Below are positions 46,659-60,721 of a DNA stretch of 64,000 nucleotides, in pieces. The stretch's first letter is position 1, and each line of letters starts with the position of its first letter. Origin of the DNA: Piromyces finnis (lineage: Eukaryota > Neocallimastigomycota > Neocallimastigomycetes > Neocallimastigales > Neocallimastigaceae); NCBI GenBank assembly GCA_002104945.1, contig MCFH01000014.1:355001-419000 (forward strand). Direction: 5' to 3'. The notes beneath the pieces were generated by a model that saw nothing but the letters and a program-made list of their open reading frames with translations, searched no databases and was not told the DNA's origin. The position numbers were made by a program, and so were the translations under genes.

Positions 46659-49600
46659 ATGAATTCATTAATGGTAAATATTAAAATATTTTTTACAAGA
46701 TGGATTTTATAGTATAATTTCAATAATAAATAAATAAAATCAATTAAAACGAATTCAGTTAAATCAAGAGTATTAAACATGTTTCAACAAAGATGTATTT
46801 ATGTATTAAAAAAAAAAAAAAAGAAAATTAAAGATATATAATTAAAAGAAAAAAAGTTCAATATTGTAAAAAAAATAGTATTCAAAATATTGAAATGCTA
46901 AAGTCAATATAATATTATTATTTAGATTCGTTATTCTTTTTTTCTTTCTTTCTTTTTTTTTTTTTCAGATTACTTAAAAGAATAATATAATTAAATCAAT
47001 AAATAAATTATGAGTAAAGAATTATTAATTTTCTATTTGAAAACCATTAAAATGATAGTGAAAAAAATGGAAAATGTTTATAAAAATTATATATAAAGTC
47101 TTGTTACATATTAAATTATAGAGAAATGTACTGATCAAATACTTCATTCTAATTTCTTTTATAGCAACCACAAATTATTCTTTTAAGAGAAGGTACTGAC
47201 ACTTCTCAAGGTAAAGGTCAACTTTTATCTAACATCAATGCTTGTATCGCTATTGCTGATACCATCAGAACCACTCTTGGTCCAAGAGGAATGGATAAAC
47301 TTATTGTTGATTCCAGAGGTTTGTAATAAAATAATGAATGAATATAATAGAATTAAAAATTATAAATTCATGTTAGAATAAAACCAACTTAATACATTAT
47401 ATGCGAATTTACAAGATTAAATAATTTAAAAGTTATATTGATAAATTATTGATTGAAAATCAAAACTGTTTTTTTTTTAAATTTTAGGAAAGGTTACCAT
47501 TTCAAATGATGGTGCTACCATTTTAAAGTTATTAGATATTGTTCACCCAGCTGGTAAAGTTTTAGTTGATATTGCTAGATCTCAAGATGCTGAAGTAATT
47601 ATTGTTAAAGTTTTTTAAAAATTTATAAAAAGTTAATTAGATACATATTTTAACATGTATATAATATAATGAATTAAGGTTGGTGATGGTACCACTAGTG
47701 TTTCTTTATTTGCTGCTGAACTTTTAAAGGAAATTAAATCATACATTGAAGAAGGTGTTTCTCCACAAGTTATTATTAAGGGTTTCCGTAAGGCTTCTCA
47801 ATTAGTAAGTATATTTTAAATAAATATTTTTTATTATTTTAAAAAAAAAATAAATAAAAACAAGAATGTTTTATATTAAATATTTATTATATTAAAATTT
47901 AAAATAAAATAAAAAAGGCTATCAACAAGGTTAAGGAATTAGCTGTCCCAATTGAAAAGAGTAATCCAGATGAATTCCGTGAAATCTTAGAAAAGTGTGC
48001 TTCTACTGCTTTATCATCAAAGTTAGTTCACTCTCAAAAGGATTTCTTCAAGAAGATGGTTGTTGATGCTGTCTTAAGTTTAGATCAAGAAGAATTAAAC
48101 GAAAAAATGATTGGTATTAAAAAAATTCCAGGTGGTGCCATGCAAGTATGTATTATATATCATTATTATTATTTTTTAATTTATTTATTTATTAATGCTG
48201 TTTAATTGTATGTATTAATGTTAATTATTTTGTTTTTTTTTTTAAAAAAAAATATTTAAAAACTGAATATAATTCGAAATAAATAGGATTCTCTTCTTGT
48301 TGAAGGTGTTGCTTTTAAAAAGACTTTCTCATATGCTGGTTTTGAACAACAACCAAAGAGTTTCAAGAACCCAAAGATTTTATCATTAAATGTTGAATTA
48401 GAATTAAAGGCTGAAAGAGATAATGCTGAAGTTAGAGTAGAAAAAGTTAAGGTAAAATAAAATAAAAATATTATAATATATAATATATAATGGATAATTA
48501 AAATTTATTTATTAATAAAATAATTATTAAAATGACATATATTTACAAAATATTAAAAGGAATACCAAGCTATTGTCGATGCTGAATGGAAGATTATTTA
48601 TGATAAATTAGAAAAGATTGTTGCTACTGGTGCCAAGATTGTTCTTTCTCGTCTTCCAATTGGTGATTTAGCTACTCAATACTTCGCTGATCGTGATATT
48701 TTCTGTGCTGGTCGTGTATTAAATGAAGATTTAAGTCGTGTTATTAAGGCTGTTGGTGGTCAAGTTCAATCTTCTGTTAATGACATTAAGCCAGAACATT
48801 TAGGTTCTTGTGAATATTTCGAAGAACGTCAAATTGGTGGTGAACGTTTCAACATTTTCCAAGGTTGTCCAAACAGTAAGACTTGTACTTTAGTTCTTCG
48901 TGGTGGTGCCGAACAATTCATTGAAGAAGTTGAACGTAGTCTTCACGATGCTATTATGGTTGTTCGTAGAGCTATTAAGTCTAAGACCATTGTTGCTGGT
49001 GGTGGTGCTACTGAAGTATGTATAAATATATAAGTAGTAAAATTTATTAGTTAACATCGTTTTAATTATATATGTATATATATCTTCTATTATAATTTTA
49101 TTCTAAATAATTTTAGATGGAAGTTTCAAGATATTTACGTGAATACTCCAGAACCATTGAAGGAAAACAACAATTAATTATTGCTGCTTTTGCTAAGGCT
49201 TTAGAAGTTATTCCACGTCAAATTGCTGATAACGCCGGTTTTGATGCTACTGATATTCTTAACAAATTACGTCAAAAGCACGCTACTGGTAATTTTTTTT
49301 TATTAATATATAAATATTTTATTTTGTAATGAATTTGTTTAAAATATCAGCATAACTTATTCATTTTTTATATTTAAATTTTGTTTTATTCAATATTTTG
49401 AAACATTTGAAATACTTATTAATGAATTTTATAAATATAATATATATATGACAATAATTCAAAATATTTGAAACTCTCATAAAAATATAGATGGAAACCA
49501 ATGGTTTGGTGTTGATATTAACAGCGAATCAATCTCAAATAACTATGACAACTTTGTTTGGGAACCAGCTCTTGTTAAAATTAATATTCTCTCTGCTTCT

Positions 49601-49738
49601 ACTGAAGCTGCTAACCTTATCTTAAGTGTTGATGAAACTGTTAGAAACCCACAAAGTGAAAAACCAGACGCTGCTGCTAATGCTCGTGCTCGTGGTGCTA
49701 TGATGGCTGCTAGAGGAAGAGGTGTTACTAGACGTTAG
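46659..49738 (+). CDS. CCT7: T-complex protein 1 subunit eta (CCT7)
   Basis: Subunit of the CCT/TRiC ring, partner of CCT4 also encoded in this window. Nine exons: 46659-46673, 47165-47318, 47488-47594, 47679-47804, 47918-48145, 48287-48451, 48560-49015, 49117-49288 and 49491-49738. They sum to 1671 nt, or 556 residues, against 543 in human CCT7. The first exon is the least certain: MNSLM is read from GT/AG sites and phase, and another ATG within it (46671) is possible. The ATP-site GDGTTS opens exon 4. Eta-specific text includes [28 protein letters not shown] and [21 protein letters not shown]. The C-terminus is Arg/Gly-rich ([14 protein letters not shown]), as in other CCT7 proteins. The core call is very firm. 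Confidence 0.96.
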
Positions 49739-50486
49739 ATGTTTTTATTTTAGCCATTATATTATATATTTATTATTTATATTTCCAAACATTATTTTTT
49801 CACCTTTTCATGTTATCTCCAATAAAATCAAGTAATATAAAAGGAAAAAACAAATTGAGGAAAGAAATAACAACAGAAAAAAAGATAACCTCTCTATAAA
49901 TAACAACGAAATACAATAAAATATTATAATAAACAGGAATCGAAAAAAACTTCCAAAAAAAAAAAAATTTAAAAAAAAAAAAGAACCAAGATTTTTTTAT
50001 TAATTCATAAGTTATATTTAATAATTCTATAATTTATATATATATAAAAGCAACCATTTTTTGAAATATTCTTATAGTCATAATAGCTTTTAAATAATTA
50101 TATATAAAAAATATTAAAAAAAAAAAACATTTTTTTTTTATCTATATTTATAAATAATAAATTAAAAGATAAATTTAAGCAAATAATTAAAAAATAAAAA
50201 AAAAAAAAAATCTAATAAAAAATTAATAAAAAAAAAAAAAAAATAATATAATATATTTTTTTCTTAAAATTTTTATTAACCGTTAAAAATATTTCTGTGT
50301 GTTTTGTTTCCATTTTTTTTTTTTTTTTTTTTTAGATTTTTTTATATAGTTATTTATTTTTATATACAGATATTCAAACTTTTTATATAGATATGTAATA
50401 TTATAATTATTATGTATAAAAAATTTATGATATTTATAAATTCATATATATATTTATATTTATTAAAATAAAAAAAAGAAATGATT
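49739..50486. other. Convergent 3' intergenic region between CCT7 and the GCP gene
   Basis: About 750 bp of A/T-rich DNA with several poly-A and poly-T blocks. Both genes end into it, so it holds two 3' untranslated regions. No gene seen. Confidence 0.65.
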
Positions 50487-53400
50487 TTATTTTAGTCTTA
50501 TTAATAACTCATTAAATATCCATCGTCCTTCTTTTCCACCGTTAGTATTAAAGTTTCCTTGAACTAAATCCTTATTAATTAAAAATTCTAATTTATTGAT
50601 AAAGAGAGAATGCTTCGATTTCCATAAACTATACAATTCATCAATAGTATCTTTATCAATACGTTTACCAAACACCATATGATAACAGAATTTTTCTATA
50701 ATATTGAATATGTTATTTAATAGATTTTGAATCGGTTCAGCTGCGGAAAGAAGGAAACAACGATAGAGAATACATTTAAGGTAGTCATGATGAAGAAGGT
50801 AAAGGCCTTCAAAATTATATTCGATTTTTAATCCATGATAATTATGGGTTTTAGGTGCTGTTGCAGATAATAAATCATTATTCAATATTTCATAACTAGT
50901 AGAATGTTGAAGATTAGCTTTTGAGGTCTTTTTATGTGAGGATCTAAGAGACGTTGTTGATCGAATAGATCTTGTTTTATGATTAGAAGAATTGGAGGAT
51001 TTGAAAGATGAATTTTTTTCTTTACTTTTTGTGGAATACAAACTATAATTATCATTACTTGATTTTCTTTCGCTGCTATCTTGCGCCATTTCATTCTCAA
51101 TCTCACTACTATTAGCATCATCGCTCTTACTATCACTATCACTATCATCGTCATCATCATCATCATCATCATCAGGTTGATGATATTGATTACAAAATTC
51201 TTCAATATCAAGTACACAATCCATAAATTGTTGCCATGTTTGTTTTATAGCAATTTCATGAATGTAGTATGAAAATTGTTTTACAAAGTTTATGACTTCC
51301 ATTCTAAATTTTATTATAAGAGGGTAATTTAATACTTGTTGTCTTCCTTTGCCTGACCTTTTGGATAAATGAAAAACATTATTGAGCTGATCAACACAAT
51401 TTTGAAGAGCTAATAATTTTAGTAGGAAGGCCATAATTCTATTATATTTTTTAAGAATGGATGAAGTAATTTGAATATTGAGAGGGTATTTGGGTGTATA
51501 ATTTAAACTAAGAAAATCAAATCTTGATAAATCTATAAAATATATATTAAAAAATTTGTTAATTATATTAAATTTATTAAAATATTATTAATTTTTTTTT
51601 TTTTCATAAAAGTTATATATATATATTCTCTTATTTATATACACTAATTCTTAATAAGATAAAAATCTGAATAATAATAATAAAAAAAAAAACTTACTAT
51701 CACTGGTAACTTTATTATTATTTGTGAATATAAAGTTTGCTGTTGAAGAAATCAAACTATTATCATTTAAATTGTTTACTATTAAATTAAAATTGAGTTT
51801 CAATGGATTATTGATTTTCAAAACATTAATACCGTTTCTTGAATCAAAAAGAATATCTTTTAATTGACATACATAATTACCATCATTCATTAGATAAAAG
51901 GATGATAGTAATTTCAATTGTTGAACAAATTCTAGATTGACCATAAAATAATTCATTACAGAAAAATCAATTATTTCATTTTGTTTATTAATAGCATGAA
52001 TTACAGTATGTTCAAATATAGATGAAAATGGAGCACTAATTTCATAGCTTTCATTTAATGAAAAATTTAATGAAGAATTCGAAGAATTGAGTGGTTGTTG
52101 TTTTTTTTGTTGCTGATCTTGGTGTAATTTTACTTGAAAACTATTTATTTGTTTAGCATTATTTAAATAATTATTCATAAGAATAATATTAGAAAAGTCA
52201 AAATTATCAAAGTTATATTTGAATAATTTTAATTCATTAGTATTGATGTTTTCATCAATAATCTTGGGTATAAATTTTAATAAGGAATCTTTTGCATTTT
52301 GTTTTGCTTTTTTAGTGATTTCTGAATCATTTAGAATATCTTCATTATTATAATTTTGTGCTGTTTCTTTAGTTCTTTTTTCAAATTTTTTAGAAAACTT
52401 ATCATCTGTAGTAGAATGATTTACTGATATTTGATCATTAAATAAATTTAGAGATTGATTTAAGGAATAACCCAAAGAGCTTTCTTCTGGTTCAGAGTAA
52501 TCTTCAATCATCGAAATTTCATCACCACTATCTGTTGTAAATATATTTAACTTGTGTAAATTTTGATAACTTTTTGTTTTTTCAAGTTTTGGTTTTAAAA
52601 TGCCACCACCACCACCACCACCAATACTATTATTTTCTTTTTTTAATTTTGAACTAGTAATACTATTATTACTATTATTACTAACATTAAATTGTAATTT
52701 TTTACTTGACGTTTCAATCCCTAATTTTTGACTATTAATATTAATGTTACTATCTTTTGAAAGAGTATCTTTGTTGACGGAATCATATTCAATGTAATTA
52801 CTTTTTAGAGTACCATCATTATTCACTTCACTTTGATTTGTAGGGATACTAAATGGTTGAGTATTTATATTATTTAAAAGATCATCGTTTGAAAAGATGG
52901 AAGATGTCATTAAATTACCAAAAATACCTGTAGATTTTTTAAATCCAAAATATAAATTAAATGGATTTTTAATTTCTGGTTGAGATGGTGGAGGTTGTGG
53001 TGATGATGACAATTGGAATGGGGAAAGTGATAATAATGGATTAAAAGTGGTATTACCATTACTTAAGTTATTAATGTGATTATTATTTATTGTTGGTTGA
53101 GTGGATTTATGATAATCTTTTAACTTAAATTCACCATGATCATCCAAGGCAATACTTATAGTATCTACATTATCATTAAGATATTCAGTATTCATTGATG
53201 ATGGATTATTATCAGATGAAATAATTATTTTAGCTTCCTTATCTTTTTTTATTTCCGTTGATTTAATTTTATCATTAACATTTTCATTATTTACAGATGT
53301 TGATGGATCATCTTTGTTATTATTTATTTTATGAACTGAATCTACACTATCATTATTTTCCCTTATTATTATTTCTGAATTTGTATTATTGGTATTTTTA

Positions 53401-56400
53401 TTGTGTTCTACATTTGATAATACATGACTTAAATTGTTTTGAGATTCACTTTTTAACATAATATTTTCTGTAACCTGATTGATAATACTTTCTTGATCAA
53501 CTCTATTATTAAGTATTTGAGATTGTTTCAAGGAATTATTAGTATCAGTATTATGACGATTATGATTATTATTTTTATTATCATCATTATCATCTATTTT
53601 GTTTGAATTTATTGAATTCTCATCCGATATCCATTTACGTTTATTTCCATGATCATATTCTGAAAAATGTGCCTCTTGTGTTTTATCAGATGACATTTTA
53701 TATTCTAAATCTTTCATTTTAGCTTCATATTCTCTTTTCATTTCTTTTGAAAGTAAATTGATGGCATCTTGTTTAAGTTGTTCTTCATTTTCTTCTTCAT
53801 CTTTTATTTTTTGAAGTTTTTCATTTTCTTGTTCTTTCTTTTTTTGCTTTAAAATTTGCATATTCTTAAAAATTGCGATAAAGATAAATGAAGTAAAAAA
53901 AAAAATATATATTTATAAAAATAAAAAATTAAAAGAAAAAAAAATTAAATGATTAATAAATTAACGATTATCAATAAATTAAATTATTAGTGATATTTAA
54001 TATAGTTTACCTTTAATTCATTATAATACTTTTGTTTTTCTTTTTGCTTTGAAAGATTTTGTTGAAGTTTACTTTCTCTTCTTGTATGTAATCTTTGTTT
54101 TTCCTATTTTTTTTTTATTTTAATAAATAATTATTTTTAATTTATTAATCATTTATCATTTCAACTATTTAATTTAAAAAATAATCCCTATATATTTATA
54201 AAGATGGATAGATTGTAAATTAAAAGTGAATATAAAATCTATTTTTTTTTGAAAATTTACTTTTTTGTCTTCACTTAACATTTCTAATTTTTTTTGTTCT
54301 TCCAATCTTTTCTTTTCATTTTTTATGTTAGTGGTCATAATATGTATATTATTTTTTATCTCTGTTTCATAGATATTTAGTGACTGGTGTAATTTTTCTA
54401 TATTATTTTCATTAAATATCCAGTATATAAATGTTTTTGATTCTTTATAATTATAAAATAAGGGATGATCCGGACAGCATTCTTTTAACAATCTTAAACA
54501 TTTTCCAGAATGGAATAATTTTTCAGCAAGTTTTTCTGGTATAAAACTGGGTATTTGAATATTTATATCAATCTATTATAATATATATATAATTATTATT
54601 ATTATTATTATTATTGTACAAAATAAAATTATTTGATTTTAAATTATTTAATATCTTTAATATTATTAAAAATTTATTATAATTTTTTTTAGTATTTTTT
54701 TTTTTTTACCTGCCATTCATGTGTCCAAAATTGATCACCATTTTTAGACTCTTCTTCCGAAATTGAAGTGGATGTTTGTTTTTCGGATGGGGAGAGAGGT
54801 TCTATGTAGTGAATATAAAATTCATGATGATAATCATTTAAAGAGTAAAATTCATTATCACTTAAATTATCTAAACCAATCCACATTTTAATCCAATTAA
54901 AATAGAGTTCACTAGAATCTTTTAATAATGAATATATCACATATTTAAATAAAGTTTCTCTATAGGTCATTAAATTAGAAGAAAAATCGTAGATACAAGC
55001 GTTTTCATATAAAATAGAAAGTAATTGTGGTGATTTTATTTTTAAGGATTTAAAATCATCGGATGCCTATTTTTTAATTTTAATTATTAATATAAATATT
55101 TATTTTAAATGCAATGCTTTACCAAAAACTATTTTATTTATATAATAATGAAATAATATTATTTTTGACATACATTACATGCACAAAGGCGAGATAACAT
55201 ATTGATTTGATATATAAATTGCTTTAAAACATTATTTAATTCAAGAATATGAATTTTTTCAATGAGTTTAGAATTCATTAATCCAATAATACAGGCTCTT
55301 ACAAAAGAGAGGTAGGATGCCAAAGAATGTGAAAATGATATACCAATTAAACCATATATTCTTTTTTTTTTTATAGACAGGATTATTAAAAGAAAGACAA
55401 TAATAATTTTTAATACAGCATTAAAAAAAAAAAGAGTTTATTCTTTTAGCCATTACTATTAATATGTACATATATTAAATATTATAATATAAATATATTT
55501 ACTCTGGATTTGACTGATATATTTTTGTTAGTTTCTCTAATCTTTTAAAATTTGTTCCCATATCCAAGTAAGTTTGTATATATTTCGATAGACTTTGACC
55601 GTCACACCCAACAATTCTTAAATATTGAATTTTAATATTTTTTATTGAAAATTGTTCTTTTGAGGTATCATAGATAAAATTTCGTGATGATATACCAACA
55701 ACCATATTTAATATATCCTTTTTATCATCATCAAGATATTAAAAAAAAAAAAAAGTTAAAATGTTATAGATAAAAAAAAAATACTTTAATAATAACAGTA
55801 TTAATATTAATATTAATAGTTATTACTTTAATAAGATCTTTTTCTTCCACAATCTTATTATATTGTCCATAAGAATATTGATGATTGTAGTACCTTTTTT
55901 ATTCGTTATTATTTAATATTTAAAAATACTATTAGCTATTTATTTACTTTTTAATATTAATTTTATTATTGAAATGAAATTTTTTAAAAATGGTTTCTCT
56001 CTCTCTCTCTCTCTATTTACATACAATTGATAAACTTCTTCATATAAACTCAAATTCACTTCTGATAGATATGGCGATTGAAAAGGTATTCCATTATCAT
56101 AGGAGTAAACTTTATTATCTTTATCTTTTAAATCCCAATTATTTGATTTTGACTAATATATTTAAAAGTGTTTTATATTAATATTAATAAATACTTTAAA
56201 ACATATATATATATATTATATTTATAAAAAGATAAATTCATTTACAGTTAAAAATGCTTTTTTCTTTGGAATTTGATTCCATAATTGGTAATTATTACCA
56301 CTTTTATAAGCCTCCTTGTGTTCATTTTTCGGTTTATCCTTTTCTATATTATCATTGTAATTAGTATTTTTTTTAAAAGTAGTTGAAAAATTTTGAATGT

Positions 56401-56825
56401 TATTGAAGGTATTGGAAGATGTTGTTTTTAAACGATAATTATTTTTATTTGTATAAGGAAAAGATAAAATAGAAACAAAATCTGTTGGTTCTCGAGGAAG
56501 ACTTGGAAAATAAAGATGCGTGTTTTCTAAATCGTTATTAACTAAATATAATTATGTATTATAAATTGTGCCAATACATATATAAAATATTTTAAAAAGA
56601 ATTTTTTTAATAAAATAAACGTTTTAATTTCTATTTTTTTTTCTTTCTTTCTTTCTTTCTTTCTTTTTTTTTTTTTATCTATTTTAATATATATATATAT
56701 ATTCAATTACTTTCAAATTCACCAAAATATGAATGCTTTTCATTTTCATTTTTTATTTTTGAGAGAATTTCTAACAAATAGTAAGTAACCATGAAAACAA
56801 TTTATGTTAGTATATTTGAAATTTT

Positions 56826-56865
<40 letters not shown>

Positions 56866-57051
56866 CTTTAAAAATTGTAATTGCCAATAATAACTACCAT
56901 ATGAAGAAATATGATTTAATTCATTATTTTTCACATCAGGAATGTTTTCGAATAAATAATTTGGGTAATAATTATAGTATGAATTTTTTTCTTCTTTTAA
57001 TTCTTTGACCGTTTTTCTTTCATTATTATGTAAAAAAATTTCATTTGACAT
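50487..57051 (-). CDS. Gamma-tubulin complex component, GCP6/GCP5 type
   Basis: GCPs form the gamma-tubulin ring complex that nucleates microtubules at the spindle pole body. On the minus strand the start reads MSNEIFLHNNER. Exons I place include about 56537-56250, 55705-55502, about 55372-55180, about 55065-54705, 53864-51698 and 51532-50487. The protein is roughly 1,700 residues. GRIP1-like text is GISSRNFIYD, then LRIVGCDGQSLSKYIQ and GTNFKRLEKL (55500-55700). GRIP2-like text is YPLNIQIT..ILKKYNRIMAFLLKL (about 51420-51510), WQQFMDC, HDYLKCILYRCFL and DELYSLWKSKHSLF (50590-50830). Between them lies a coiled-coil-like K/E/Q segment and a roughly 700-residue Asn/Ser-rich insert. A long insert between the two halves is typical of GCP6. 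An Asp run interrupts GRIP2 near 51140-51175. The first exon joint is uncertain (candidate donor near 56905). GCP5 cannot be excluded. Confidence 0.78.
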
Positions 57052-58172
57052 TTTTGAAATTTATTTAAAAAAAAAAAAAATTCTCTTTTGATTCTTCTTT
57101 TTCTCTTTATTATCTCTTTTATTATAAAACTCACACCAGTGTATTTAAAATTTTGTATTTACTAATTATATATTGTTATATTTTAATATTTCTTTAAATT
57201 AGGTTAAAAAAATATTTATATATATAAATTGTGTCAAAAAGGAAATTAATAAAATTTCTGAAATTTCAACTATATTGTTTTTATGGGTATATTATATTTT
57301 AATATCTTGATATTATAAGTATGAAATTTAAAGTTTTTTTATAAAAAAAATAAAAAGAAAAATGTCAATCTGAAGATTAAAAATGCATTTCAAAAAAGTT
57401 ATTTTTAAAAAAAAAATGAAAAAAATAGAAAAAATCAAATTTTTTAAATTAATTCAAAAATTTTAATTTTTAATATGTATTAAAACATTTATAATTAAAT
57501 TTTTTTTTCTATTATCATTAAAAAAAAAAAAAGACATTTTTTCATAAACAATTTTACTCAAAAGTTATATATAAGAAAAAGAAGATGATGTTATTAACTA
57601 TTAGAATGAAATAAATAATTAAAATAAGATCAATATATAGGTATATAGATCAATTATAACTTTATTATTAGTTTATAAAAACAAAGTTACATAAGAATAA
57701 GAATATAAAAAAATCTCAAATAAAAAAAAAAAATTAACCCAATGTTAAGTAAAAAAAAAAAAAAACGAATTATAATTTCAATTATATCTTATAATTATTG
57801 TCTCTACTAGAATGAAATATTAATTATTTTTTTATATTTTAAAACAAAAAAAGTAGTTTTTTTTTTTTTTTTTTTACTTTACAAAAATAAGGAAAAAAAA
57901 AAGTGAATAATTTATATAATTAAAATTTGTGTAACCTATAAATTTTTTTTTTTTTTTAATTATTTTTATTTATATTATTGATAGAATAAATAAAAAATAC
58001 AACAATTAAAAGAAATTATTGATATATTGTTAAAATAACTTTATAATAACTTTATGAAATATATAATTCTTGCTTTTTTTTTTTTTTAAAAAAAAAAGAT
58101 AGTATATTAAAATTAAAAAATTAAAAATATATAAATTTTTTCCCTCTCCATTTTTTTTAATTTGCTCATCAT
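57052..58172. other. Intergenic region between the GCP gene and the CotH gene
   Basis: 1.1 kb of A/T-rich sequence upstream of the GCP start and downstream of the CotH stop. Many poly-A/T blocks; no frame with protein-like composition. Confidence 0.6.
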
Positions 58173-60721
58173 TTATCCTTGTAATATTTTCATTAGTTTT
58201 TCATGAGTTATAGGTTGGATTTCAATATAGTCAAGAAGTTTTACATTACCCTTGGTAATTATGGAATGATACCATTTAAAATTGAATTCATTAGCAACTT
58301 GTTCAGATCTCAATCTAATCCATTCTTTTAATCCCCATAAATTGAAATTGCTATGTTCATCTTCAATTTCACTATCAAAATCAGCAACACTAAAATTTTT
58401 TCCATTTTCTCCAATATGAAGATTATTTAATTTAGTAATCCATTCCATTTCTGGTCTTAATCTTTCAGCTAAAGTATCAATCTATTTATTGTAAATAGAA
58501 TTATTAATATATATATTTTATATTTTATTATTTTATAAATGTTATTATATTAAATATTACCTTATGATTCATTGTTACTGGGTTGAAAATATATTTAACA
58601 ATATTAATTAAGTATTCTTCAAACATTCCTTTGGTATAACCACTTTCAAGGAATTTAGTAATAGCAATACGATAATTAGAATCCTTGTCATAAATTCCCC
58701 ACATACGATCAACTAAAGTATTGTAGGATTCAGATGGAAATTTTTCCTCATATTCATTAACCTTGGAATTAATATGACTACCAAAAGTGTAAAGTGGTTT
58801 ATTTTCAAAGAAATAGTGTTTAATATATTTATTTGTGTGGGTACCTTCGTCAGTAATACGTTTTTCAATATTAATTTCAAGTGGATTACTGTATATAACA
58901 TAATTATTTAATAACATCCAATAAGAATTCCAATTTCCAGTTAAATATTGTACCTATTATATAGGTTTAATTTTTTTTTAAAAAAAAAAAATGAATAGGT
59001 TGAGTGTTAAATTTAAAAAACAAAATTAATTATAATTTCTATTATTATATTAAGTATTAATGATAAAAAAAATTCTTAATAACAATAACAATTATAATAA
59101 CAAAAAAAAAAACTTACAGCTAAAGATTTTAAAAATATTGGAATATCGAACCATTTTTTATTGAAAGCGCTAAGTTGTTCTAAATCATTTACATCTAAAT
59201 CATGAAGAGCTTTAGACAATCCATGTAAACCTTCTATTGCATTAAATTTTTTATAATCTTTAACTATCTTAAATTCATTATATAAAGTGGATGGTTTAGC
59301 TCCTTCAGTATAATAGAAATCAGATTTTGGGGAACCTAATATAATTGAACCAATGTTATTAGTACTATTTTTGTTAAATAAATTTATAAATCCTAAGAAA
59401 TGACTAATCATAAAATCTTCAGAAGTAGTATCTTCTTGTAAGATATAAAGTCCTCTTCCATTACCATTACCATCATATACTCTACATGGAACAGTTTTAG
59501 CAGATGGGTTTTCGATAGCTTGTAATATATCACTATAAATTAATTGATGCATTAAAGATGGATCAGTTTCAGTAGTACTAAAGAATAAAGTTTTTGTACC
59601 AAATAATCCTTGACCATCCAACTTTAATTTAAACGAAAAATTGTTATATTTTAAATCTCTACTTTCAGCTTCAATATTCTTTATATATATATATATATAT
59701 ATATTTAATTATTATAAAGAATTTAATTTTTTTTGTTATAATTGAATTTAAAATAAATTATTGAAATATGAAATATAAAAAAAGTTGTAAACATAATTAT
59801 ATTCATTATTATTAATAATATAATAAAAAAAAAATAGAATATAGGTAATAAAAATAATGTAATAAAATAAATAAAATTTAATAGAGTTATTAATATCTAT
59901 TTAATTACTTTTAATCTATATAAAACTAAAATAATATTAGTATATTAGTATAACTACCTGAAAGACGTGAATTGAATCTTTAAGGAAAACAGTTACTTTT
60001 TTCAATATGGTAGAATTACCAGATTTGAAAAAGGAACCATTAACATCATCAATAATAACAGTAGGAATGTAAGATCCATCAAATATTGATGATCTTTCCC
60101 CATTTTTTAACCATCTTCTTCTTATTGGGAAACCAAATTGAGGAATATTTTTTATTGTTATCTTTCTACCATATAATTCATTATAAGTAGTTGTTGTTGA
60201 TTTTGGTAATTTTCTTTCAAACTCTTCATGTATATCATCAACAATATAATGATATCTTGATTATATACATTTTTTTCAATAAAAGTAGATTATATGAAAT
60301 TTTATTGATATTATATATATAAAAAATAAAAAAAATAATTAATAATTATTATTTATAAAAGTTAAGACTAAATCGAAAAATATTAAAAAATAGTTTTTTT
60401 TTTTTCTTATAATAAAAATTTTATACTATTACTACAAATAACAAATATAATAATTTATTAAAAAAATTTTTTTTTTATTTTATATTTTATATTTGGGTAA
60501 TAATACTTTATATCTTCATCGTTTGATACATCTTCTAATATGATTGTATACAATGGAATGGATAAATCTGGTTTTACCATTTTATATTTTAAACCTTCAA
60601 CATCTAAATATACATTAAGAGCTTTAAAGGCAATGACATTAAATGTAACATCTCTACCATATACAATGGATATCCACCTCAATAGACATCCAAATAATAT
60701 AAAACTATCATATAATTTCAT
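58173..60721 (-). CDS. Secreted CotH-kinase-family protein
   Basis: CotH proteins are secretory-pathway atypical kinases first known from bacterial spore coats and common in gut fungi. Five exons: 60721-60507, 60255-59958, 59678-59118, 58953-58561 and 58481-58173, for 1776 nt or 591 residues. Residues 1-22 form a signal peptide (hydrophobic FILFGCLL, likely cut after IVYG). Family text includes QFGFPIRRRWLKNG, DPSLMHQLIYSDIL and RGLYILQED (residues 246-254), then LTGNWNSYWMLLNNYVIY. The pattern after the signal peptide, an Ig-like strand region and then the kinase-like core, fits fungal CotH proteins. I see no dockerin at the C-terminus and no membrane anchor, so it is probably soluble or wall-bound. 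The catalytic Asp pair is not evident to me: NWNSY stands where many homologues have NWD. The substrate is unknown. Confidence 0.88.
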
